A stretch of DNA of 42,777 nucleotides from a virus. Below the pieces are notes generated by a model that saw nothing but the letters and a program-made list of their open reading frames with translations, searched no databases and had not been told where the DNA came from. The stretch covers positions 1-42,777 of the IMG/VR virus record IMGVR_UViG_3300046702_000006; one strand, written 5' to 3'. This document shows, one piece after another, positions 14,905 to 20,773 of the stretch. The first letter of the stretch is position 1; every line of letters begins with the position of its first letter. The position numbers and the translations under genes were made by a program.

Positions 14905-15359
14905 ATAAACTCCTCTGGAATCTCTCCCGGATCGCTTAGGTAATCACATAGTGGAGCAAATATCTCAAAGGATTGCATGGAAGCAGCTACTCCATCTAAC
15001 CATCGCGGTTCGATTGGCGCGGGGATGGGAACTAGAGTCTTACATTCTGGGATGTTAGTTTTCCCAAATAGATCTTCGACTTGAGAATTTGGGCGCTCAC
15101 TTTGGGTACCGCAAGGTAACTGGCCTTGGATTGCTCCACTATCGTGGAGCGGATCGACTTGGGCTCCACTATCGTGGTTCGCGAAGCGTGGGAGTAATCT
15201 AATCTTTGCTCTAATCTCCGCGAAAGTAATAGCATCTAATGCATTCTGATAAAGTGCAAATTGTTGGGCCGATTCTATATCATTGACCCATACCTCAAAC
15301 CGCGCGGTGAGGATCTTAGCGAATCGTCCGTTTCGTTCAATGATGTATGTTTGACTCAT
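14901..15359 (-). CDS. First gene of the leftward arm, hypothetical
   Basis: A 152-residue protein, the promoter-proximal gene of the minus-strand operon. The N-terminal third looks folded (YIIERNGRFAKILTARFEVWV, SAQQFALYQNALDAITFAE). The middle has a ten-residue duplication with HDSGA twice. The C-terminus is proline-rich then acidic. GC content is higher than in most early genes. First early genes often counter host functions, but nothing in the sequence identifies a role. Confidence 0.58.
   Translation of the reverse strand: MSQTYIIERNGRFAKILTARFEVWVNDIESAQQFALYQNALDAITFAEIRAKIRLLPRFANHDSGAQVDPLHDSGAIQGQLPCGTQSERPNSQVEDLFGKTNIPECKTLVPIPAPIEPRWLDGVAASMQSFEIFAPLCDYLSDPGEIPEEFI
15133..15177. 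repeat. 15-base direct repeat and palindrome inside a gene
   Basis: gctccactatcgtgg occurs at 15133-15147 and 15163-15177, a spacing of 30 bases (ten codons), encoding HDSGA twice. The first copy extends to a perfect palindrome, gctccac-tatc-gtggagc (15133-15150). Confidence 0.75.
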
Positions 15360-15386
15360 TTAGTTTTTCTCGTTTTCTATTTTCTC

Positions 15387-15406
15387 AGCGAAGCTAAGCG
15401 AAGCTA
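15387..15406. repeat. Tandem 10-base repeat upstream of the leftward operon
   Basis: agcgaagcta is present twice head to tail at 15387-15396 and 15397-15406, about 28 bases before the first early start codon. It could be an operator or leader element for the leftward operon; related gcttcgct and tagcgaa words recur at 15753, 16063 and 16136. Confidence 0.5.
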
Positions 15407-15700
15407 AATCTAGTTTCCCAATCGTCAGTGTGACCATATGGCCGGAAAGTGGGGAAGCTGCGCTAGAGCAGACCCTGAGCAGACGGTAAGCATGATGGTA
15501 GCAGACGGTAAGGGAGGTGTCAAGACATCTAAGTCCTTTAGAATGAGTGGGTTAGGGGCGAAGAGAGGGCGAAGGGTGGGGTACTGCCTCTCTCTACCCT
15601 CTGGTCCCTCAGACCCCTGTAGAAAATGTGTTGATTCTAAAGGAGTTAAGGGTATCTCTCGGTTCCCGTAGGGGGAGGGTTTGTTAAGTCTTTTGTTATC

Positions 15701-15728
15701 AATATATATATATATTATATATATTAAA
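15701..15728. other. Alternating AT tract, possible DNA-unwinding element
   Basis: A run of about 28 bases made only of A and T, mostly alternating TA, lies between the first and second repeat copies in an otherwise G/C-richer stretch. Such tracts melt easily and are common in origins. Confidence 0.45.
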
Positions 15729-16150
15729 CGCAATCGAGTAGGGGGACCTTTTGCTTCGCAAAATAGGGTTAAGTACTTTGTTTTCAATATCTTATAAGGG
15801 AAAATGACTACCCTATTATCTGCTCTAGGTCTGCTTCCAGGTTGCTCCTAGCGTGCGAAAGTACGGATATCTGCAAAATACGATTTGTTGATTCTAAAGG
15901 GGTTAGACTAAGGCAAAAGCGAATGGAAAGCGAAAGGTGGGTGAATAGAAGGCGAAAGTCCCGATTTTGCCCAGATTTCAAACGAATTACTACAAGTGTC
16001 GCAAGTTGTTGATTCTAAAGGGGTTATCGGTTTCCGGGCTATTTTGGGAAATATCTAGTAGCTTCGCTTGATATTTTTGAAAGTTTTCTAAAGTGTTGAT
16101 TCTAAAGGGAAAATAGTTTCAAAATAGTTGATCGCGTAGCGAAAAAAGAC

Positions 16151-16179
16151 TTGACAAGTTTTGGTCGCTATGCGATACT
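16151..16179 (+). promoter_or_regulatory. Consensus sigma-70 promoter, rightward
   Basis: TTGACA at 16151-16156 and GATACT at 16174-16179 are separated by exactly 17 bases. Transcription would begin near 16186, about 270 bases before the gene at 16456. It is the clearest promoter in the window. Confidence 0.75.
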
Positions 16180-16193
16180 CTAAGTAGATCAAG

Positions 16194-16267
16194 AGAGTCT
16201 GAACTGTTAGAGACTTTCGAGATTGGCGGTTTCTCTGGTCGAACGCTTCGGCTTAACGCAGAGAGAC
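16194..16267 (+). ncRNA. Structured leader or small RNA downstream of the promoter
   Basis: Two hairpins lie just after the predicted start site. One pairs agagtct (16194-16200) with agacttt (16211-16217) over ten bases. The other pairs gtttctctg (16229-16237) with cagagagac (16259-16267), followed by tttt. The segment could be a riboregulatory leader or a separate small RNA. No known RNA family is recognised. Confidence 0.4.
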
Positions 16268-16345
16268 TTTTCCCGGATCTAAGGTCAGGGTTGATTGCTG
16301 CCAAAGGGAGCTTAAGTAAAATAGGGTTCACATTATAGTTTACTC

Positions 16346-16367
16346 GAAAGGTTGATTCTATCCTTTC
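16346..16367. promoter_or_regulatory. Hairpin displaying a repeat copy in its loop
   Basis: gaaagg (16346-16351) pairs with cctttc (16362-16367), leaving ttgattctat as a ten-base loop, which is the fifth copy of the local repeat. A minus-strand TTGACA lies beside it (16380-16375), with TAGAAT only 14 bases on, so leftward promoter activity is possible but weakly supported. Confidence 0.4.
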
Positions 16368-16418
16368 CCACAATTGTCAAGTGAACCTAAGAATTCGAAC
16401 AAGATGTAAGTCTAACAT

Positions 16419-16443
16419 GATTGAGATGCTAAATTCCTCAATC
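16419..16443 (+). promoter_or_regulatory. Hairpin just upstream of the 16456 start
   Basis: gattgag (16419-16425) pairs with ctcaatc (16437-16443) across 11 bases. It ends 12 bases before the ATG and so could affect ribosome access. Confidence 0.4.
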
Positions 16444-16455
16444 GAGTGAATACTA

Positions 16456-16932
16456 ATGAAGGATACGAAAATGGAAGCGACGAAAGAAACAAAAGTCGAG
16501 ATCTCGAAGACCCTCACTGTGACGCTGGTCAAGCAGACTCAAAAGTGTCTGAATCTAGATACTCAAGAAGATGCCGATATCACTGTGGTCACAAAGAAAT
16601 ACGGCGTTCCGCTGGGGATGGAACCTTCGACCGCGCTGAAATTGGCATCGGGCCTTTTTGCCAATCAGCAAGCGTTGATTGCGGCGCTGTTGAAGCGGGC
16701 GGAGCAAATCAGCTACCAGGAGTCAAAGGATGCCGCTTTGGCGTCCGGCAATTTCCTGAGCTCGCAACTCAAGAGCAAGATCGTTGGGATCATGAGTTCC
16801 AGCGATTCGTTCGCCGAGGTGAGTGCGAAGGAATGTTTTGCTCGCTGGCTAGCAGGCTACAAAGACGGAAAGAAATCCGCCGTCACCTTGCTGGAACGCG
16901 CCAAGGCTAGTGAGGAATTCTCGGACCTGTAA
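16456..16932 (+). CDS. GC-rich hypothetical protein, moron-like
   Basis: A 158-residue protein with no recognised domain. The N-terminus is charged (KDTKMEATKETKVEISK); the rest is mainly helical (ALKLASGLFANQQALIAALL, SAKECFARWLAGYKDGKKSA). Codons end mostly in G or C, unlike the AT-rich phage genes. An overlapping frame from 16446 is also open but gives an arginine/cysteine-rich, low-plausibility product. The gene has its own promoter (16151), a structured leader and a following hairpin (16986). The pattern is that of an acquired accessory gene expressed independently of the two arms. Ribosome site is weak. Confidence 0.62.
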   Translation: MKDTKMEATKETKVEISKTLTVTLVKQTQKCLNLDTQEDADITVVTKKYGVPLGMEPSTALKLASGLFANQQALIAALLKRAEQISYQESKDAALASGNFLSSQLKSKIVGIMSSSDSFAEVSAKECFARWLAGYKDGKKSAVTLLERAKASEEFSDL

Positions 16933-16985
16933 CCTTTGGTTATACTACGTGATTAGTCCGTTCGATTAGTTGCGTAGTAAGGTCC

Positions 16986-17017
16986 AATGGTGGCTCTTGA
17001 AATATAGAGCCACCATT
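16986..17017 (+). terminator. 12-bp hairpin after the 16456 gene
   Basis: aatggtggctct (16986-16997) pairs perfectly with agagccaccatt (17006-17017) over an 8-base loop, followed by gttt. The T-tract is short, so it may be a weak or partial terminator letting some transcription reach the next gene. Confidence 0.65.
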
Positions 17018-17054
17018 GTTTAAAGAGCACTACACTTTACAAAGGAGAACTACA

Positions 17055-17201
17055 ATGTTATCGCTACAGACAGTCTTAGATCGTATTCGCCAGCGTAGTT
17101 GGTCAATGGCAGCAGTAGAGGACGCAGTGAGATTCTGGAATCTGCCGCCTCTTGATCGTTGGCATGAAGCCGAATGGTTCATGCTGGAGATGGTATTGTA
17201 A
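17055..17201 (+). CDS. Small hypothetical protein between two hairpins
   Basis: A 48-residue protein starting at ATG 17055, with AAAGGAG upstream. It is rich in aromatic residues (RQRSWSMAAVEDAVRFWNLP, DRWHEAEWFMLEMVL) and looks like two short helices. It lies between the hairpin at 16986 and the strong terminator at 17206. Codon usage resembles the 16456 gene more than the phage arms. Function unknown. Confidence 0.6.
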   Translation: MLSLQTVLDRIRQRSWSMAAVEDAVRFWNLPPLDRWHEAEWFMLEMVL

Positions 17202-17205
17202 ACTT

Positions 17206-17250
17206 AAGGTCAACACAATGATTGCAAGGTTGTGTTGACCTTTTGTTTTG
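17206..17250 (+). terminator. Strong rho-independent terminator
   Basis: aaggtcaacacaa (17206-17218) pairs perfectly with ttgtgttgacctt (17230-17242) over 11 bases, followed by ttgttttg. It closes the unit that begins at the 16151 promoter. Confidence 0.85.
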
Positions 17251-17349
17251 TCCTATCATATATTAAGACAATAAGATATTAAACTACTAAACTAACACTA
17301 ACTACAACTATCGCGCGGCATTGATTAACGAAAGACGTAAACGATATGC

Positions 17350-17375
17350 GTTAATGATACATGTTAATGATACAT
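17350..17375. repeat. Tandem 13-base direct repeat, possible operator
   Basis: gttaatgatacat occurs twice in direct succession (17350-17362, 17363-17375), upstream of the right arm. Tandem copies of this length often bind a dimeric regulator; no regulator gene is identified. Confidence 0.6.
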
Positions 17376-17468
17376 ACATGTAAAGAGCAAAAGACCTTAA
17401 TGTCTTAATTAGAACCACCGGTCATCCCCCAAATTTGGATATTAAGATCTTTTTATCCGAAATTCGGG

Positions 17469-17489
17469 ATGAGTCCCGCAGGGACTCAT
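17469..17489 (+). promoter_or_regulatory. 9-bp hairpin with 3-base loop
   Basis: atgagtccc (17469-17477), loop gca, gggactcat (17481-17489). It is not followed by a T-run. It may be an RNA leader element or an operator palindrome for the late region. Confidence 0.5.
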
Positions 17490-17582
17490 GTTAGCACTTG
17501 TATAAAATAAAAAGTTAACCTTTTGTATAAAAATAAAAATTATCTCTATATATAAAATTTTAAAATAAAAGAAAGGAGAAAT

Positions 17583-17954
17583 TTGAGAAATTTATGGGAA
17601 TCTAGTTGGGTTTTAGTAATTTCTTTTCTAATATTATTTATATTTAATATCCCTACAGGAGTTGCCACAGCCGATACTCCAGAATCATATAATATAAATC
17701 AAAAAGTAGAAGAGTTAGATAAGAATTTGGCAGTATTACAAAATTCAGTTACTTCCCATCTTTCAGAACAAGAAAGTGAACATTTTACCGCTCGAATTGC
17801 GGTATTAGAAGTTAAGATGACCGCGGTAGATTCTAAACTGTCAGTTATATTAGGAACTTTAATAGCACTTTTTCTTGCTATAATTGGTGAATTTATTCAT
17901 CGAACTGTACTTGCGAATAATATTAGTAAAATGAATGTGAATGGAAACAAATGA
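17583..17954 (+). CDS. Holin-like membrane protein with coiled coil
   Basis: A 123-residue protein starting at TTG 17583 after AAAGGAG. It has a hydrophobic N-terminus (SSWVLVISFLILFIFNI) with a possible signal-peptidase site after VATA, a coiled-coil middle (KVEELDKNLAVLQNSV, ARIAVLEVKMTAVDSKL), and a C-terminal transmembrane helix (VILGTLIALFLAIIGEFI) with a basic end. The coiled coil followed by a membrane helix recalls XhlA-type phage proteins. It is the first gene of the right arm. A lysis role is plausible but unproven; a structural or exclusion role is possible. Confidence 0.6.
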   Translation: MRNLWESSWVLVISFLILFIFNIPTGVATADTPESYNINQKVEELDKNLAVLQNSVTSHLSEQESEHFTARIAVLEVKMTAVDSKLSVILGTLIALFLAIIGEFIHRTVLANNISKMNVNGNK

Positions 17955-18127
17955 TTGAACCTACCGAAGGACAACGCCGCTGCCAAAATTCACCGTTGGG
18001 TATTGTACTTAAGGAATATATAGATAGTGAAAGTAATGAAGGAGAATCTAATGTCCATCGACTCAATTGCGAGGGATCTGTTGAAATCACCGCTCCAGAA
18101 ATCAGCGGTGGAAATAAAAGCGGATGA
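17951..18127 (+). CDS. Small hypothetical protein overlapping the next gene
   Basis: A 58-residue frame from ATG 17951, overlapping the upstream stop (ATGA), to TGA 18125-18127. It is polar and acidic (EYIDSESNEGESN) with two cysteines. Its second half lies within the gene at 18051 in another frame, so it might be an out-of-frame extension rather than a real gene. The coupled start is the support. Confidence 0.4.
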   Translation: MIEPTEGQRRCQNSPLGIVLKEYIDSESNEGESNVHRLNCEGSVEITAPEISGGNKSG

Positions 18128-18374
18128 TACTTTAACTAAATTAACTTCCGCGGGTTTTGGTAGTGATGAATTATTTACTAAGATGAGTGATATATATGAG
18201 ACAGCAGAAGATGATTCTATTAAGAGACAAATCTTAGATATGGCAATTAAAATGCATGGATTATATGCAAATAAAGATGATAATAAAGTAGTACCTAAGT
18301 TTAATCTAAATATTATTAGTGAACAAGGTAATAGAATTTATGAAATGTTATGTCCTCCAATGGAAGTGGTATGA
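18051..18374 (+). CDS. Possible small terminase subunit
   Basis: A 107-residue protein starting at ATG 18051 with AAGGAG seven bases upstream. It has a basic, helical N-terminus (SIARDLLKSPLQKSAVEIKA), an acidic helix (LFTKMSDIYETAEDDSIKRQ), then ILDMAIKMHGLYANKDD and VVPKFNLNI. The DTA/ETAxD...A.K.HGLxxxK pattern followed by a short strand resembles small terminase or related DNA-binding proteins. No other gene in the window is a better candidate, but it lies about 6 kb from the large subunit, so this is tentative. Confidence 0.4.
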   Translation: MSIDSIARDLLKSPLQKSAVEIKADDTLTKLTSAGFGSDELFTKMSDIYETAEDDSIKRQILDMAIKMHGLYANKDDNKVVPKFNLNIISEQGNRIYEMLCPPMEVV

Positions 18375-18703
18375 GTCAACCTTTAATTAAAGATAGTTAT
18401 CGAGAGATTGGAATGGATGTTTTTGGGAAAGGTGAAGCGAAACCTACCCCAACATTACCTAAACCTAAACCAATCCTTGAACAATTCTTAGATCGACTAT
18501 ATAGATTAACTACAAGTAAATATGGTCGTATTTTAGATTTATTTATTGTAGTAGAACATCCAATAGAAATTCACGAACTTGTAGATATTTGTAAAATATA
18601 TTGTAATAAAAGATCAATGAGATTCCTAGGTGTTACTCCACTATTTGAGCATCTAAACTTGGAGGAAATTGAAGATTGCAAAAAATCGCTCGTGCGGTCT
18701 TAA
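18371..18703 (+). CDS. Hypothetical protein
   Basis: Start chosen at ATG 18371, overlapping the upstream stop (ATGA), for 110 residues. After a proline-rich linker (KPTPTLPKPKPILEQ) comes an alpha/beta domain (YGRILDLFIVVEHPIEIHEL, DICKIYCNKRSMRFLGV) that looks compact. It ends inside the next gene. Not recognised. Confidence 0.55.
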   Translation: MSQPLIKDSYREIGMDVFGKGEAKPTPTLPKPKPILEQFLDRLYRLTTSKYGRILDLFIVVEHPIEIHELVDICKIYCNKRSMRFLGVTPLFEHLNLEEIEDCKKSLVRS

Positions 18704-19173
18704 CTTTACTTCTATTTAGTATCGTAGCGGCAGCCCAAGTAAATCCTCAAGTTGAGGCTGCATTTAGTTATTACTATACTGCCTCACTTTCCGGTACCGC
18801 GTCTGTAGTTACAATTCAACATACAATTTACGATCAGAAAATAGTTCAATTTAAATCTGCTTATTTATATTGTAGTGCCGCGACTATAATTGATTTAGAG
18901 AAAAATGGAACGACTGCCACTACAACAGTGGGAACTATTACAGCGGTAAATCCAAATACTCCGAGGGTACAAACTGCACAAGCTAGAGCATATCGTAGTA
19001 GTAATGTAGGAGTTGGAACTGTTCTACAAGAATATCAACTTTCTGCAGGTATGGGTATGTCTATAGATTTAACAAATATTAGATTAGATAGTGCTCTAGC
19101 CAGCAATCTTTCATTCCGCACTAATTCTACGACAGCTTCCTGTACGATTGGAATAACTTGGTTTGAACAATGA
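18676..19173 (+). CDS. Exported beta-rich protein
   Basis: A 165-residue protein starting at TTG 18676 with GGAGG upstream. It has a clear Sec signal peptide (positive KIAR, hydrophobic AVLTLLLFSIV, cleavage after AAA before Q21). The mature part is beta-rich with Ser/Thr repeats and paired cysteines. It is the first of several exported proteins in a row. Role unknown: cell-surface modification, superinfection exclusion or an appendage protein assembled outside the cytoplasm are options. Confidence 0.62.
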   Translation: MQKIARAVLTLLLFSIVAAAQVNPQVEAAFSYYYTASLSGTASVVTIQHTIYDQKIVQFKSAYLYCSAATIIDLEKNGTTATTTVGTITAVNPNTPRVQTAQARAYRSSNVGVGTVLQEYQLSAGMGMSIDLTNIRLDSALASNLSFRTNSTTASCTIGITWFEQ

Positions 19174-20060
19174 GATTAGTCTTAGTAATTTTATTTAGTA
19201 TAATTTTATTGGAAGGACAAGATGTTAAATCAGTAAATGGGGGTAGTAGTTCAGGTGGAGGCGGTAGTGCAACTATTGCGAATACTACATCAATTCTTAA
19301 AGGCGATAATGCAGGTAATGGTGTCGCCGCTTCTCCAGGTACAGACTACCAATCCCCATTAACTGGTCCTATGACTCAGGCCGTTGCCAATAGTGTTGCT
19401 AATTCTGTTAGTGTTGGGGTAGGTACTAGTGGTACGGCTTTTGCTAAGACCTCAGTGACGATTGACCCTAGCACGGGAGCGATTGCGACGCCAAGTACTA
19501 TTTCATCTGGTATTGGTGGAGGCGTAGCAGGGTCGGATGGTTTAGGTTATGGTACTCCAACATCCGCTCCTACTGGATTTGTGGGTTTCCAGGCTCCAGC
19601 CAGTGTCACAACTCCATTCTTTATGAATCTTCCAGTTCTCCCGTTGACAGGATTCTTGTTTAATACAGGGACTACAGATCCTAGTGTACTTACGTTTGTG
19701 AATATTGTACCTGCGGCAAATCTATCTGCAACTCCAGTTAGCATCGCTGCGACTACACATACTATGACTGCACCGCGTGAGTACTTCTTTTGCACCACGG
19801 CAACGGCTTGCTCAGTCACGCTTCCGGTTCCCGCTGCTGGTTATGAGTTCTGTGTACGTTCTGATAATAATGTCTCGACAGCTATTACAATTGCGGCCCG
19901 CACAAGTATTCTGTACGAGAAGGCTGACCGAACTGGTTGGGGCACAGCAGGAAATAGCATCTCCTCTGGTGCAGCAGTGACTAATCAAATCTGCGTTATT
20001 GGTTACGATGCCACACATTATGCAATCATGTCCTCGGTCGGAACGTGGACCAATAACTAG
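19170..20060 (+). CDS. Signal-peptide-bearing fibre-like protein
   Basis: A 296-residue protein with a hydrophobic leader (RLVLVILFSIILLEGQ), a GSSSGGGGSA linker, and SILKGDNAGNGVAASPGTDY, a phrase of the sort seen in phage tail-fibre and collar proteins. The C-terminal part (TATACSVTLPVPAAGYEFCV ... NQICVIGYDATHYAIM) looks like a small beta sandwich. Base composition changes from AT-rich to GC-rich around 19440-19480, so the gene looks like a join between phage and foreign sequence. It overlaps the previous gene by four bases. Confidence 0.58.
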   Translation: MRLVLVILFSIILLEGQDVKSVNGGSSSGGGGSATIANTTSILKGDNAGNGVAASPGTDYQSPLTGPMTQAVANSVANSVSVGVGTSGTAFAKTSVTIDPSTGAIATPSTISSGIGGGVAGSDGLGYGTPTSAPTGFVGFQAPASVTTPFFMNLPVLPLTGFLFNTGTTDPSVLTFVNIVPAANLSATPVSIAATTHTMTAPREYFFCTTATACSVTLPVPAAGYEFCVRSDNNVSTAITIAARTSILYEKADRTGWGTAGNSISSGAAVTNQICVIGYDATHYAIMSSVGTWTNN

Positions 20061-20069
20061 GAGAGCATC

Positions 20070-20768
20070 ATGAGAATACTTCTACTCGTACCGCTTCTGG
20101 TTTCGGCAAGTTGGGCGCAAATGAATATGGCGATTGTGGGGACGGCGGCTGCTCCTTCGGGGTCAGTTTCGATAGCGTCATTAACTGCCACGTCAAGCAG
20201 CGGCTCCAGTATTTCGGTCAGCCTTAATGCCCCGATTCCGGCCGGGGACCGAGTGTTTTTATTTGCTTGGTCTGACAACTCCTCCTCTACCCTGTCATCG
20301 TGTAGTGACGCGAACGGGGGTTCCGACGTATTTAGTAAAGATTTAACATATAGTCCCGCTCCTGCTTTTTACATATCGGCCCCTGTATCTACAACTCTTG
20401 CTAGCGCGAGTAGTGTTACTTGCGCGACGGGCGGAGGGTATGCGGATTGGTATCTTCAGCTTTTAGACATACATCCGGGAGGATCAGGCATCGATACAAC
20501 CACGGCAGCTATTTCTGGGGTATCGGGATATGTCACGACTACCACGACGGGGGCATACACGACCGGATACAATGATATCTGTATTGGTATGATTAATACG
20601 TTGAGTAATGTTTCTTTGACTGATGCGACTGGCTATACGCAACTGTCCCCAACCAGCTTCTATTCGGGAGCGTTTGCGTGGAAGCTCGTTTCAACTGGCG
20701 GAGATGCAGTAAGGACCGCAACCCAAGCGGGCTCAAATGGCTACTATTTCCTACAGTGTTACAGGTGA
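20070..20768 (+). CDS. Exported Ser/Thr-rich beta protein
   Basis: A 232-residue protein with AGGAG upstream, a classical signal peptide (RILLLVPLLVSASWAQ) and a beta-sandwich-like mature part (SISVSLNAPIPAGDRVFLFA, YADWYLQLLDIHPGGSGIDT). The wording SASLTATSSSGSSISVS... is typical of bacterial surface proteins. GC-rich codons and the AQ cleavage site suggest host origin. It is followed directly by the hydrolase gene. Role unknown, perhaps binding the same carbohydrate. Confidence 0.6.
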   Translation: MRILLLVPLLVSASWAQMNMAIVGTAAAPSGSVSIASLTATSSSGSSISVSLNAPIPAGDRVFLFAWSDNSSSTLSSCSDANGGSDVFSKDLTYSPAPAFYISAPVSTTLASASSVTCATGGGYADWYLQLLDIHPGGSGIDTTTAAISGVSGYVTTTTTGAYTTGYNDICIGMINTLSNVSLTDATGYTQLSPTSFYSGAFAWKLVSTGGDAVRTATQAGSNGYYFLQCYR

Positions 20769-20773
20769 CAATA

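Larger units (their letters stand above)
15631..16361 (+). repeat. Five-copy TTGATTCTAAAGG repeat family
   Basis: ttgattctaaagg occurs exactly at 15631-15643, 15888-15900, 16009-16021 and 16096-16108, all in the same orientation. Three copies continue as rGTTA. A fifth, ttgattctat at 16352-16361, is the loop of a hairpin. Spacings are 257, 121, 87 and 256 bases, so this is not a simple tandem array. No start codon follows the AAAGG, so they are not ribosome sites of genes I can see. Best guesses are replication iterons or binding sites for a regulator. Confidence 0.8.
15360..16455. other. Divergent non-coding control region, candidate origin
   Basis: About 1.1 kb between the leftward and rightward arms with no convincing gene; open frames here lack ribosome sites and coding character. 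It holds five TTGATTCTA-type repeats, an alternating AT tract at 15701-15728, GC-rich purine runs (near 15558-15590 and 15910-15957), a tcgc/gcga-rich hairpin set (for example ttttgc-ttc-gcaaaa at 15749-15763), and a sigma-70 promoter at 16151. Iterons plus an AT-rich tract between divergent transcription units is a layout known for replication origins; this is inference. Confidence 0.5.
17251..17582. other. AT-rich leader of the rightward arm, no gene
   Basis: About 330 bases without a supported gene. It contains a tandem 13-base repeat (17350-17375), a small hairpin aagac/gtctt near 17391, a 9-bp hairpin at 17469, and two copies of a ttgtataaaa(a)taaaaa word (17498 and 17523) that resemble -10 regions. 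The late promoter for the right arm is probably here, but I see no convincing -35 box. Confidence 0.5.

Noticed and set aside
15425-15787. Open frames on both strands in the divergent region (minus 15425-15787, plus 15438-15671)
   Set aside because: They have no ribosome site, low-complexity or proline-rich translations, and cover repeats and the AT tract; they look like chance frames.
15631-16108. TTGATTCTAAAGG repeats as a CRISPR array
   Set aside because: Units are only 13 bases, spacing is irregular and no cas genes are present; the Cas4-like nuclease is a phage recombination enzyme.
15631-16108. The same repeats as sigma-70 promoters
   Set aside because: I tested -35/-10 spacings on both strands and found no consistent partner box; only 16151-16179 fits.
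16119-16373. Minus-strand frame of 84 residues over the promoter and leader
   Set aside because: It runs antisense to the structured leader and promoter and its product is not protein-like.
16446-16910. Plus-strand frame overlapping the 16456 gene
   Set aside because: Arg/Cys-rich translation with poor composition; the 16456 frame gives a normal helical protein.
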